Positions 54,774 through 62,917 of a DNA stretch of 64,000 bases are shown here, piece by piece. The DNA lies in contig NZ_CP078013.2 in assembly GCF_024112395.2 (NCBI RefSeq), positions 806,001-870,000 of the forward strand, written 5' to 3'. The DNA is from Pseudomonas pergaminensis (lineage in GTDB: Bacteria > Pseudomonadota > Gammaproteobacteria > Pseudomonadales > Pseudomonadaceae). The notes under the pieces are model-generated. The model was given only the letters and a program-made list of their open reading frames with translations, was not told where the DNA came from and did not search any database. Position 1 is the first letter of the stretch; the number at the start of each line of letters is the position of its first letter. The position numbers were made by a program, and so were the translations under genes.

Positions 54774-55867
54774 GCGATTCCGGCGAAAAGAAGCACCCGG
54801 CGTCAGCCAAGAAACTGCGTGACCAACGCAAGAAAGGCCAGGTCGCCCAAAGCCAGGATGTGGCAAAGCTGGTGGCGCTGACGGCTATCAGCGAGATTGC
54901 CTTGTTCACTGCCGAGACCAGCCTGCAACGCTTCCAGCAATTGATGCTGCTGCCGATGTCGCGCCTGACTCAGCCCTTTGCGCGAGCGTTGGAGGAGGTG
55001 CTGCTTGAAGGGATGGTGGTGTTTTTCTCGTTCGCCTTGCTGATGGCCGGGCTGGCGATTGCTGCCAAGCTGATCAGCAGTTGGATGCAGTTCGGGATGC
55101 TGTTTGCACCAGAGACCCTGAAGCTGGATTTCAACCGCCTCAACCCGATCAGTCAGGTCAAGCAAATGTTCTCCGCTCAACAGTTGATGAACCTGCTGAT
55201 GAGCATCGTGAAAGCGTGTCTTATCGCCTTGATTCTGTATGTAGTGATCTGGCCGTCATTGGGCACTCTGATCAACCTGGCCACCAGTGATTTGCAGAGC
55301 TATATCCTGGCGTTGATTGCGCTGTTTCGGCACTTGCTGCACGCCTGCCTCGGCATGCTCCTGGTATTGGCGCTTATCGACCTGATGATGGTGAAGCACT
55401 TTTTCGCCAAACGCATGCGCATGACCCAGGTGGAGGTGGTCAAAGAGTACAAGGACATGGAGGGCGACCCGCACGTCAAGGGTCAGCGGCGTTCGCTGGC
55501 GTATCAATTGGCTAATGAAGAACCCAAGGTCAAGCTTCCAAAGCTGGAAGAGTCCGACATGCTGGTGGTCAACCCGACGCACTTTGCCGTTGCCTTGTAT
55601 TACCGACCCGGTAAAACACCGCTGCCCTTGCTGGTCAGCAAGGGCACGGATGACGAGGCCCGCAAACTGATCCAGCGCGCCAAGGCAGCTGACGTGCCAG
55701 TGATCCAATGTGTTTGGCTGGCCCGCACGCTCTACACGAAAAAACTGGGCGCAAGCATCCCCCGCGAGACCCTGCAGGCGGTAGCAGTGATTTATCGCAC
55801 CTTGCGCGAACTCGATGATGAAGCCAAGCGTGAAACCCTGGAACTGCCCGAGCTTGAGCAGCGTTGA
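54770..55867 (+). CDS. hrcU: HrcU, export apparatus switch protein (SctU)
   Basis: A 365-residue protein of the SctU/FlhB family. The N-terminal EKKHPASAKKLRDQRKKGQVAQSQD motif (in parts, residues 6-30) and four membrane helices precede a cytoplasmic domain. That domain has the autocleavage motif NPTH at residues 268-271. Cleavage between N268 and P269 is required for switching to late substrates. Complete. Its TGA directly abuts the TGA of hrpV on the other strand. Confidence 0.95.
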   Translation: MSDSGEKKHPASAKKLRDQRKKGQVAQSQDVAKLVALTAISEIALFTAETSLQRFQQLMLLPMSRLTQPFARALEEVLLEGMVVFFSFALLMAGLAIAAKLISSWMQFGMLFAPETLKLDFNRLNPISQVKQMFSAQQLMNLLMSIVKACLIALILYVVIWPSLGTLINLATSDLQSYILALIALFRHLLHACLGMLLVLALIDLMMVKHFFAKRMRMTQVEVVKEYKDMEGDPHVKGQRRSLAYQLANEEPKVKLPKLEESDMLVVNPTHFAVALYYRPGKTPLPLLVSKGTDDEARKLIQRAKAADVPVIQCVWLARTLYTKKLGASIPRETLQAVAVIYRTLRELDDEAKRETLELPELEQR

Positions 55868-56221
55868 TCAGCGGTCCAAGGCTTGCAGGTTCGCCAGTGA
55901 AAGCATCCGGCTGAGGATTCTGTCCAGCGTGCTGTGGGTTGCTGGCAGCGCGTGCCAGATCACCAGTGCGTCCTGGGCATCGAGGTAAATAAAACACCCA
56001 TCGAATGCCAGCGCTTGCTCAAAGCGTCGTTCTAGAATTCGTTGTTGTTGCCCGGTCTGTAACGCTTCGCGAGCGACTTGCAGGGCAATACCCGGGCGGT
56101 TTCCGGCGCGCAGCGCGCACACCTGGATACCGGGTGCGAGGGACAGGCGAGTGGCAGTGCCACTCACCAGATTATCCAGAAACGCCTGGCGTTGATCGTC
56201 GGGCATTTCCGGGCGCCTCAT
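55868..56221 (-). CDS. hrpV: HrpV, negative regulator of the hrp activator
   Basis: A 117-residue protein in the hrpV position, close to the 115 residues of P. syringae HrpV. That protein binds and inhibits HrpS and is itself relieved by HrpG. The start at 56221 overlaps the hrpT stop (ATGA); an upstream reading frame start lies inside hrpT. It is the last gene of the hrpF operon. Assignment rests on position and size together with the presence of HrpG. Confidence 0.85.
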   Translation of the reverse strand: MRRPEMPDDQRQAFLDNLVSGTATRLSLAPGIQVCALRAGNRPGIALQVAREALQTGQQQRILERRFEQALAFDGCFIYLDAQDALVIWHALPATHSTLDRILSRMLSLANLQALDR

Positions 56222-56421
56222 CGCTGCAGTGACACCGTCTGGTAGTCCGGGCGCTCGCCGGCGGGGCCAGGCTCGACGCGCATCTGTGGCGGCCACCAGA
56301 TCACCATCTTGTCCGTGGTCGATTGCGGGCGTGAGCAAGAATCACCCTTGCAGGTGGGCGTACAACCGCTGACGAGCAATGCTATGCCGATCGAGATGAC
56401 GCATAAAGGTCTGAGTTTCAT
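56218..56421 (-). CDS. hrpT: HrpT, outer-membrane lipoprotein
   Basis: A 67-residue lipoprotein with a signal peptide ending in the lipobox VSGC (C20), then cysteines in CTPTCKGDSC, characteristic of HrpT. It is the likely pilotin that helps place the secretin HrcC in the outer membrane. The start overlaps the hrcC stop by 4 bp. Confidence 0.92.
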   Translation of the reverse strand: MKLRPLCVISIGIALLVSGCTPTCKGDSCSRPQSTTDKMVIWWPPQMRVEPGPAGERPDYQTVSLQR

Positions 56422-58553
56422 GGCAGGGCCTTCTGAGCAGGAGTGATCAAGGACGGACGGGGCACACTGAGGTGTTCATCCTTCACCACCGGACGCATGG
56501 CGATAAATACCTCGGCTTCTTCACCTGGCTTGAGCCAGGCGCGCGGCCACACGGTGACTGCCAGGGTCTGCGAGTTGCTGCACTCTTTCTCGTCGATACG
56601 TACGTTGCGGTTGAATTGGTTGCGCAATACCACGACCGCCACGTTGTATTCCGGGCCTGCGTACCACTGGCTGCGCTCGGTGTTCAGTGACAGCAGGTTG
56701 CGGGTGCTGCATAAGGTGTTCAGCCCCAAAGGCATTGGTGCTGCCTTGAAAGCCTTGGGGACTTCCCCACTGACCAGATGCGCCAGGGTGGTGGTAATGT
56801 CACTGCGCTTTATGACGGGCTGATGGGGAGAGTACCGTCGTGCCAGCGGGGCTAAGGCCGCCTGCAACTCGGCCTGATCGGCTTGCGGTAAGTAGCGCGA
56901 CGGATCGTCCTGGTCGCCGATGACGCGCGGGGTGAGGATGAACAGGCGTTCACGGCGATTGTTCTGGCGTTCGGTCGAGGAAAACAGTGCCTTGCCCAAC
57001 AGTGGGATATCGCCCAGCAGAGGAATCTTTCTCTGCTTGTCGGTACTTTCAGTGACATGGAACCCGCCAACCACCAGCGAACGCTTTTCTGCCATTACCG
57101 CTTGGGTGCTGACCTTGCCCCGGCGTACATCAAGGTGATTGGGGTCAGCGTTGCTCTCGTCGAAGTTGCCATCTTCGATGTCCACTGCCAAATGGATCTG
57201 GTGGCCGCCTCGACTGGTGGTAACCCTGGGGACCACCTGGAAACTGGTGCCCACGGTGACGGGCAAAATGGATGCATATTCACTGCCGGGAGTGAGGTAC
57301 TGGGTGCGGTTGAAGTCGATTACTGCTGGTTGGTTTTCCAGGGTAAGCACCGAAGGGTTCGAGACTATGGTTGCCAGTCCCTTTTCTTCCAGTGCGCGAA
57401 TATCGGCATAGAAACGATCGCGGTTTTCAATCGACAGCTGCGACGAGGTGCCGGGTGCCATGTTGACACCGCCCCGGAAGCGGCTGTTCTGGAACCCCCA
57501 GTTCACCCCGAATTCACGCAACTGCGTACGCTCGATGTCGAGAATGATCGCATCGATTTCGATCAGCTTGCGCGCGACGTCGAGCTGGTTGATCAGCTCG
57601 CGGTACATGGCCTGGCGTTCAGGCAAGTCATAGATCAGCACGGCGTTATTGCGCACATCGGCTTCGACGCGGATTCGACTTGTAGATGTCGGTGCGCGCG
57701 CGGTCATTGTCGGGCTGGCATCCAACTGCCCGGTATTGCCATTTGCGCCGAGCATCTGGCCCAACAGCGGGTTGGTCAACCGGGGCAGGTTGGGTGTCAG
57801 GAGAGCGGGTTGGGGGGCGGGTGGTTGGCTCAGCCCCGCCAGCGTAGAAGTAGAGCGCGGCTCCAGCAGGCTACGCAGAATGCTGGCAACTCCGGGAATG
57901 ATGAGTTTTTCGCCGCGATAGTCCAGCGTGCGGTCCGCGGCATTGGCGAATTTCAGCGGGTAACTCAGCACGCTCTGTTTCTCATCGGTTGAGCGACGTT
58001 TACTGCTGAACTGCTTGGCCTGTTCGATATAGGTTTTGGGGCCGGAGACGAGCACGACACCGTCTTCCGGCAACTCGCCCCAACCGAAACGGCTATCGAG
58101 TAGCCCGATGTCGGTCAGTGCCTGCTTAAGGTCGGAAATCGTCTCGGAGGAGACTTCCAGGCGCTCAGACTGCTGCTGGTCCAGCGTGCTGATGAACAGA
58201 GTGTTGTTGTACAGATACCACTGGAAGCGATGCTCAACCCCCAGCCGGTCCAGCATCGACTGTGGCGTATTCGCGCGGATTTTGCCGTTGACGTTGCCTT
58301 CCAGCAGGCCCTCGATCTGTAGTTTGGTGCCGAAGGTCTGGGCGAAATCTTCGAGTACGTCCCGAAGAGGCTTGTGCTCGGCCGCATAGGCATAGGCGGT
58401 GTTTTTCCATTCCGGGGGGATGGCAGCGAAGGCGTTTCCAGTAGGGGCAAGCAACCAGGGCAGTATCAACAGGCCGCGCCAGTACGGTGTTCTTGAGCGT
58501 TTCTCGCGCAGGTGCAGGAGCAAGCTTAAGTGCTTGTCAGTCTTGTTATCCAT
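56418..58553 (-). CDS. hrcC: HrcC, type III secretion secretin (SctC)
   Basis: A 711-residue outer-membrane secretin. A signal-like segment at about 25-43 precedes N-domains beginning EWKNTAYAYAAEHKPLRDVL. A ring-building domain follows, then the secretin core with LIEIDAIILDIERTQLREFGVNWG and VGGFHVTESTDKQRKIPLLGDIPLLG. It forms the ring through which the pilus crosses the outer membrane. Full length, no frameshift. It starts 14 bp after hrpG. Confidence 0.94.
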   Translation of the reverse strand: MDNKTDKHLSLLLHLREKRSRTPYWRGLLILPWLLAPTGNAFAAIPPEWKNTAYAYAAEHKPLRDVLEDFAQTFGTKLQIEGLLEGNVNGKIRANTPQSMLDRLGVEHRFQWYLYNNTLFISTLDQQQSERLEVSSETISDLKQALTDIGLLDSRFGWGELPEDGVVLVSGPKTYIEQAKQFSSKRRSTDEKQSVLSYPLKFANAADRTLDYRGEKLIIPGVASILRSLLEPRSTSTLAGLSQPPAPQPALLTPNLPRLTNPLLGQMLGANGNTGQLDASPTMTARAPTSTSRIRVEADVRNNAVLIYDLPERQAMYRELINQLDVARKLIEIDAIILDIERTQLREFGVNWGFQNSRFRGGVNMAPGTSSQLSIENRDRFYADIRALEEKGLATIVSNPSVLTLENQPAVIDFNRTQYLTPGSEYASILPVTVGTSFQVVPRVTTSRGGHQIHLAVDIEDGNFDESNADPNHLDVRRGKVSTQAVMAEKRSLVVGGFHVTESTDKQRKIPLLGDIPLLGKALFSSTERQNNRRERLFILTPRVIGDQDDPSRYLPQADQAELQAALAPLARRYSPHQPVIKRSDITTTLAHLVSGEVPKAFKAAPMPLGLNTLCSTRNLLSLNTERSQWYAGPEYNVAVVVLRNQFNRNVRIDEKECSNSQTLAVTVWPRAWLKPGEEAEVFIAMRPVVKDEHLSVPRPSLITPAQKALP

Positions 58554-58567
58554 TTAGGATTCTCTTT

Positions 58568-58960
58568 CTAAAGTGCCAGCGAGCGTAGCGGTGAGGGAGG
58601 GCGTTTGAGGTGCTGCTTAACCTGGCGCGCGACAACCGCGCGCCAGGTGTCGCGTTGGTTGAGCAGTTGTTCGATGGTATTGAGCAGAAGGCGCGTCTGG
58701 TGTGTGTCCGGTATGCACTGAGCCAGCCACAGCGCACCGGTGACCGAAGCCTGGGCGAGCGCACCCTGAAAATGATTGAGGCTGGCTTCCCCTAGTCTCA
58801 TCCACGTTTCCAAGGAGAACTGGGCGGGGCAGTGCGGCGTCAGTTGCACGCTTAGCTGAAACGATCCGAATTGACGCCGCAGGATGATTTCGTCGTCGCC
58901 TTCGAACAGCGACAGTTGCTCTTCATGACTACCCAACCAGCGAGTGATCAGTTCATCCAC
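58568..58960 (-). CDS. hrpG: HrpG, regulatory chaperone-like protein
   Basis: A 130-residue protein between hrpF and hrcC. In P. syringae, HrpG binds HrpV and frees the activator HrpS. I use the GTG at 58960, one base after the hrpF stop, because the frame upstream only translates the inside of hrpF. The sequence has the compact alpha/beta look of a secretion chaperone (GSFQLSVQLTPHCPAQFSLE in the middle). Start codon uncertain, function from position. Confidence 0.78.
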   Translation of the reverse strand: MDELITRWLGSHEEQLSLFEGDDEIILRRQFGSFQLSVQLTPHCPAQFSLETWMRLGEASLNHFQGALAQASVTGALWLAQCIPDTHQTRLLLNTIEQLLNQRDTWRAVVARQVKQHLKRPPSPLRSLAL

Positions 58961-58961
58961 T

Positions 58962-59177
58962 TTACTGGACGCCGTCGAGCGCAGTTTTGAGTAGCATGTG
59001 TTCGGCGCGTACGTGCTCGTTGTAGGCAAACATGGACAGGCGCTGTGCCTTGGCCTGTTCAAAAAAAGCGACGTCTGTGTCCAGCGTGTCTGGACTATTC
59101 AAGAGTTTATCCAACCGATTAGATTCAAGATCGGCATGTTTTGACAGTCTGCTTCTCAGGCTCGCGGAGGTTTCCAT
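58962..59177 (-). CDS. hrpF: HrpF, small type III secretion accessory protein
   Basis: A 71-residue helical protein, close to the 74 residues of P. syringae HrpF. It is first in the hrpF-hrpG-hrcC-hrpT-hrpV operon. HrpF is required for secretion and is thought to act as a chaperone-like partner of pilus or needle components. A hrp box lies 28 bases upstream, so its transcript has a short leader. Confidence 0.85.
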   Translation of the reverse strand: METSASLRSRLSKHADLESNRLDKLLNSPDTLDTDVAFFEQAKAQRLSMFAYNEHVRAEHMLLKTALDGVQ

Positions 59178-59204
59178 AAATATAATCTCATGGTGTGTTC
59201 CTGC

Positions 59205-59233
59205 TATGTGGCACTCGAGATGCCACCAGTTCC
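59205..59233 (-). promoter_or_regulatory. hrp box of the hrpF operon
   Basis: GGAACT-N16-CCACATA on the minus strand matches the HrpL consensus with one change (T for the last C of GGAACC). It lies in the gap between hrpE and hrpF, as in P. syringae. Confidence 0.82.
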
Positions 59234-59265
59234 ATCTGCCACTAGCGCATTGAACTATCGTCTGC

Positions 59266-59862
59266 TCAAGGCTTCGGAGTCGACGGTGGGGTCTCCTGTA
59301 TCAACAGCATGTCGCGCAGGGTGTGCCAGTCGATGTGGAAGTCGCCCTCCGTTGTTTCCAATACCAATGCCTGGGGCTTGACTCTTTCATCAGGCCGTAC
59401 GGTCCAGAGCGTTATGTCCAACGCAGCGAGGCTGCATTCAAGATCCTCTCGCTCAGGGGGATGGCACAGCAGGCAGGCTTGGACCGATGGGAGTTGGTTG
59501 GCTGTCAATTGTTTGATCAAGGCGGTAAGGCGTTTTGCAGGCGGCACCTCCTCTAACAGATGGCAAAAGGCTTCGTTGGTGATTGCAGTTGCATAACGCT
59601 CCAGTTGCTCGCACATGATGAGCCGCTGATGTTCCCACTGTCCCAGCACGCGATCTGCCCTTCGCCAGAACTCCAGGTTTGCCTGTTCATGGAAGGTGTC
59701 ACGTTGCTGTACGGCCTCACTCACCAGGTGATCAGCCTGTAGCTTCGCACGCTCTACCAGTTCGTAGGCTTGGGTACTCTGGCTGAGTATTTCTCGCTTT
59801 ATCAGGACATGGGCCAGATCAGAGGCCTTTTCATATAACTCAATCTTGCGTCGGCATAGCAT
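59266..59862 (-). CDS. hrpE: HrpE, ATPase stator protein (SctL)
   Basis: A 198-residue protein of the SctL/FliH family. An N-terminal helical part (residues about 20-95, rich in A, E, Q and R) precedes an alpha/beta C-terminal domain. It anchors the HrcN hexamer to the sorting platform. It follows hrpD by 14 bp and is the last gene of the hrpA-hrpE unit. Confidence 0.9.
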   Translation of the reverse strand: MLCRRKIELYEKASDLAHVLIKREILSQSTQAYELVERAKLQADHLVSEAVQQRDTFHEQANLEFWRRADRVLGQWEHQRLIMCEQLERYATAITNEAFCHLLEEVPPAKRLTALIKQLTANQLPSVQACLLCHPPEREDLECSLAALDITLWTVRPDERVKPQALVLETTEGDFHIDWHTLRDMLLIQETPPSTPKP

Positions 59863-59876
59863 GTTCGTGCCTTGTT

Positions 59877-60422
59877 TTATGAGCTCGGAAAATCTTCGTC
59901 ATTGGGTGATATGACTCGCCAGACCAGTGCTTTCCAGAGCGTATCCAGTCGTCCACGTGTGTCTTCGAGTGCAAGCTGTTGGTATTCCAGCCGTCGCACA
60001 CGCTGTGGGGGGAAGCGCAGTCGAAGGCGCTGCCAAACGGCGGGCTCCACCCAGGCCTGCAACAGATGCAGAGGGTCTGCGTCGCCAGGTAGCAGGGCTT
60101 CCAGGGTTATTGCTTTGGAGAGGCGCAAGCACCATAAATGCTGGGCGTCGCTGACGGCTCCATCGACGGGCCGATGGCAAATATGACCCAACAGCGCCAG
60201 CATCTGCTGCAGTTGCTCTGCTGATGCGAGTGCCAGTTGCAGAACCGCGCCTTGAGGCGGTAATGGGAGGCAGGGGGCGATGTTCAGGGCCACACTGGCC
60301 CGCGAGTGCTGAGCACGCCAGAGATCATCGAGCCCTAAGCATTGGCTAAGTTCGTCCCATTCTTCATGGGCCTGGCTCCATGGGGAGAACCACCATTGCG
60401 CCCACGCCAGTGCCTCATTCAT
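59877..60422 (-). CDS. hrpD: HrpD, sorting-platform protein (SctK)
   Basis: A 181-residue, helix-rich, tryptophan-rich protein (EALAWAQWWFSPWSQAHEEW near the start) in the hrpD position. HrpD belongs to the loosely conserved SctK group linking the cytoplasmic pods to the inner ring. It overlaps hrcJ by 8 bp. Confidence 0.87.
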   Translation of the reverse strand: MNEALAWAQWWFSPWSQAHEEWDELSQCLGLDDLWRAQHSRASVALNIAPCLPLPPQGAVLQLALASAEQLQQMLALLGHICHRPVDGAVSDAQHLWCLRLSKAITLEALLPGDADPLHLLQAWVEPAVWQRLRLRFPPQRVRRLEYQQLALEDTRGRLDTLWKALVWRVISPNDEDFPSS

Positions 60423-61200
60423 CAGGTTCTGTGGCCTTGCTTGCTTTCGCCAACAGGCTTTGCCGGTGTCTATGCCAAATCACTGCAGCCAGTATCCCAA
60501 GCACGCTGCCGATGAATGTCAGTGACGTAGTCACACGCCAAAACGTCAGGTCATTTTCGGGAAGCAGAAACGGCCCGAAGTAGCTCAGCCGTTGCTGCTC
60601 TTGATAAGCCGCTGCAGGTACGAAAATTACGCTCAGCTTTCGTGAGTTATCGACTTCTGTCGTCATGCCTGGGATGCTGCTGGCAACCATCCGGCGTACA
60701 CGCCCCCGGATATTGTCGGGTTCAAGTCTCGGGTCGTGCTTGATAAACACCGAAGCAGACGCCGGTTGAACAGGTTCTCCCGGTGCAACACGCTCGGGCA
60801 ATACGACGTGTACCCGGGCGACGATGACGCCATCGATTTTAGATAGGGTGGCTTCCAGCTCTTGGGACAGGGCATAAATGTAGCGAGCGCGCTCCTCCAT
60901 CGGAGTGGAAATAACCCCTTCCTTGCGGAAAGTGTCTCCCATTGTGGCGCGAGCCATCCGGGGTAGTCCTGCGGCCTCCAGTGTGCGAACGGCACGGCTG
61001 ATGTCGCTGGCATTGACGATAACAACATCTCCGTCTTTGGCTGGGACTTTTCGAGCGCGTATATGTTTGTCCGCCAGTTCTGCGATGACCTCGTTGGCTT
61101 CCTGTTCGGAAAGTTGTCGACGCAGTTCAACGCTATCGGAACACCCTGCGAGCAGTACTACCAATGATAAAGCCAGCCCTGTGGCCAGAGAGTGAATCAT
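60415..61200 (-). CDS. hrcJ: HrcJ, inner-membrane ring lipoprotein (SctJ)
   Basis: A 261-residue lipoprotein of the SctJ/FliF family. It has lipobox LAGC (C20), two ring-building domains (VELRRQLSEQEANEVIAEL from residue 24; ELEATLSKIDGVIVARVHVV around 114-133) and a C-terminal membrane helix at about 222-240. It forms the inner ring of the basal body with HrpQ. It starts 6 bp after hrpB. Confidence 0.95.
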   Translation of the reverse strand: MIHSLATGLALSLVVLLAGCSDSVELRRQLSEQEANEVIAELADKHIRARKVPAKDGDVVIVNASDISRAVRTLEAAGLPRMARATMGDTFRKEGVISTPMEERARYIYALSQELEATLSKIDGVIVARVHVVLPERVAPGEPVQPASASVFIKHDPRLEPDNIRGRVRRMVASSIPGMTTEVDNSRKLSVIFVPAAAYQEQQRLSYFGPFLLPENDLTFWRVTTSLTFIGSVLGILAAVIWHRHRQSLLAKASKATEPDE

Positions 61201-61206
61201 GTTTAC

Positions 61207-61566
61207 CTACTGCAAATTGCCGATTTTATCGATGAGCTGCGCGCCTTTGCCTACGCTCTTTACCAGCACTTGTGTCGTTATCATTGTGTCTGAAAGGTGA
61301 GAGGCGTAGTTAAGCCGAGCCTTTTCGTTGAATTGAGAGTTGAAGGCTTTCAGGCTATTTTTCATTGATCTTGTCGATTTTTCCAACGGCCGCAGTGCGT
61401 CAGCCAATACACCTGTGGTTGATGTTGGGATGTTGTGCCTTGTTGAAGGTCCCAGCTGTGAAGAAAAGAAATTCACGTCTTCGTTTTGATGTGGCGTACT
61501 GCCCTGAGTCAGGTTCATGGTAGGGCGAAGTGAATGACCCAGCTGAAGTGAGCTTTCTATTTCCAT
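61207..61566 (-). CDS. hrpB: HrpB, inner rod protein (SctI)
   Basis: A 119-residue protein, near the 124 residues of P. syringae HrpB. A polar N-terminal half precedes a C-terminal amphipathic helix (NEKARLNYASHLSDTMITTQ onward), the usual rod-protein layout. The ATG at 61566 has GAGG 6 bases upstream; the longer frame to 61683 lies within the hrpA end and the terminator. Confidence 0.87.
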   Translation of the reverse strand: MEIESSLQLGHSLRPTMNLTQGSTPHQNEDVNFFSSQLGPSTRHNIPTSTTGVLADALRPLEKSTRSMKNSLKAFNSQFNEKARLNYASHLSDTMITTQVLVKSVGKGAQLIDKIGNLQ

Positions 61567-61590
61567 ACTGTACCTCGGGCGAGAAAAACT

Positions 61591-61622
61591 AAAAGGCCGC
61601 CCTCGTCCGTATACGAGGGCGG
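61591..61622 (-). terminator. Partial terminator between hrpA and hrpB
   Basis: CCGCCCTCGT and its complement form a 10-bp stem with a six-base loop; CCTTTT follows on the minus strand. It separates hrpA from hrpB within one transcription unit and probably gives hrpA the larger share of mRNA. Confidence 0.75.
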
Positions 61623-61630
61623 TTGTTCGA

Positions 61631-61819
61631 TCAACGTATGGCGTCGATGTTCTTTTTCTGCTCAGTAATCTTGTACGCTTCAATGCCTTCTATCAGTGAC
61701 TCGCGTGCCTCTTTTTTCCTTAAAGCCTTGAGGTCTGCGTTCTCGTCACCGCCGATGCCGCCACCGTCGTAATTGGAATAAATTGGGTTGTAGGGTGGTG
61801 TGTAACCAATACTGGACAT
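61631..61819 (-). CDS. hrpA: HrpA-position small protein, probable Hrp pilin
   Basis: A 62-residue protein directly after the hrp box and before hrpB, the place of the pilin gene hrpA. It has a Tyr/Pro/Gly-rich N-terminus and a long charged C-terminal helix (ADLKALRKKEARESLIEGIE). P. syringae HrpA is about 113 residues, so this is only half as long and closer in size to needle-type subunits or enterobacterial HrpA. GGAG lies 8 bases before the ATG. No similarity is claimed; identification is by position, size and promoter. Confidence 0.65.
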   Translation of the reverse strand: MSSIGYTPPYNPIYSNYDGGGIGGDENADLKALRKKEARESLIEGIEAYKITEQKKNIDAIR

Positions 61820-61909
61820 AGGATCACTCCGTTATTGAAAAAAGATCTGGGTGTTTGGTCTATTGATATTAGATGCGTATTGAGTGCACCAGATATCAGA
61901 CTCATAGCT

Positions 61910-61938
61910 TGAGTGGCGGGGGTGCGTAAAGAGGTTCC
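61910..61938 (-). promoter_or_regulatory. hrp box of the hrpA operon
   Basis: GGAACC-N16-CCACTCA on the minus strand is a perfect HrpL-type promoter. It lies about 90 bases before the hrpA start, leaving a long leader. Confidence 0.93.
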
Positions 61939-61990
61939 GGTGGTGATGGTGATGAGTGTTTCAAGGCGTTTCTTTTTTGTGTGCTGGGAA

Positions 61991-62917
61991 TCAGTCGGCT
62001 GATATTTCCAGTAGTTTCATGCGGTAGTAAAGCGTGCGCTTGGCCATGCCCAGTTCCTCAGCACTCCCATCCACGCACTGAGCGTGACGGCGCAATGACT
62101 CCTCAATTAATACTTTTTCGATTTGCTGCAGACGCTGTTTCAAGTTTTTTTCGTTATCGGATGAGTCTGTCTTAGAGACGGACGAGAAAGGGGGAAGCCC
62201 CAGCACAAATCGCTTTACCGTGGATCGCAATTCGCGCGCGTTGCCCCGCCAAGGGTGGCATAAAAGCTGCTGGATCAGCGCTTCTGAAGGGCGCTCTGCT
62301 GCGCAATGGAAGTATTCCGCCTCCTGTCTAACCATCTTGAGAAATAAAGGTATGATCCGCTCGCGGCGGTTGCGCAGTGCGGGGAGATGTATGCTGACAA
62401 CGCTCAGGCGAAAGTAAAGGTCGCGCCTGAAAGCGCCTTGTTCAACCATTTCATAAAGTGATTGCTGGGCGGAGGCGATGACGCGCATATCCACGGGAAT
62501 GAACCGTGTCGAGCCTAATCGCTCAACGCCTCGGGATTCCAGCACGCGTAGCAACTTGGCTTGTAACGCGAGCGGCATGCTGTCGATTTCATCCAGGTAA
62601 AGTGTGCCCAAGTGCGAGGCCTCGATAAAACCCGACCGCGATTGCACAGCACCGGTATAGGCTCCGGTATTGACGCCGAACAATTGACTTTCAGCAAGGC
62701 TCTCCGGAATAGCCGCGCAGTTCACCGCGACAAAGTTTCCACGTCGTCCGGATAAATTATGAATTCGCAGGGCTAGCGTGTCTTTACCTGTACCGGTTTC
62801 CCCAAGTAACAGGATATCAATATTGCGTGTAGCCGTAGCGTTGAGTGTGTTTTCAATATCAGGATCCTCAAAGTGCGGCGTATCTGTTTCATATCCATGA
62901 TGATAGGAGGCCGACAT
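61991..62917 (-). CDS. HrpR/HrpS-type sigma54 activator (RspR-like)
   Basis: A 308-residue enhancer-binding protein with no receiver domain, as in HrpR and HrpS. The AAA+ domain has Walker A GETGTGKD (39-46), the sigma54-contacting loop GAYTGA (85-90), Walker B LYLDE (106-110) and an R-finger region DLYFRLSVVSIHLPALRNRR. The C-terminal Fis-type helix-turn-helix is at about 285-305. P. syringae uses two such proteins as a pair; only one is present here, as in rsp clusters of P. fluorescens. It should activate the hrpL promoter. Confidence 0.92.
   Translation of the reverse strand: MSASYHHGYETDTPHFEDPDIENTLNATATRNIDILLLGETGTGKDTLALRIHNLSGRRGNFVAVNCAAIPESLAESQLFGVNTGAYTGAVQSRSGFIEASHLGTLYLDEIDSMPLALQAKLLRVLESRGVERLGSTRFIPVDMRVIASAQQSLYEMVEQGAFRRDLYFRLSVVSIHLPALRNRRERIIPLFLKMVRQEAEYFHCAAERPSEALIQQLLCHPWRGNARELRSTVKRFVLGLPPFSSVSKTDSSDNEKNLKQRLQQIEKVLIEESLRRHAQCVDGSAEELGMAKRTLYYRMKLLEISAD

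Noticed and set aside
61567..61830. Possible hrpZ harpin gene between hrpA and hrpB
   Set aside because: The interval holds only hrpA and a stem-loop; there is no room or glycine-rich ORF for a harpin.
44934..62917. Flagellar export genes as an explanation for the hrc set
   Set aside because: Secretin HrcC, HrpL, hrp boxes, HrpT and HrpA are absent from flagellar systems; gene order is that of Hrp1 type III secretion.
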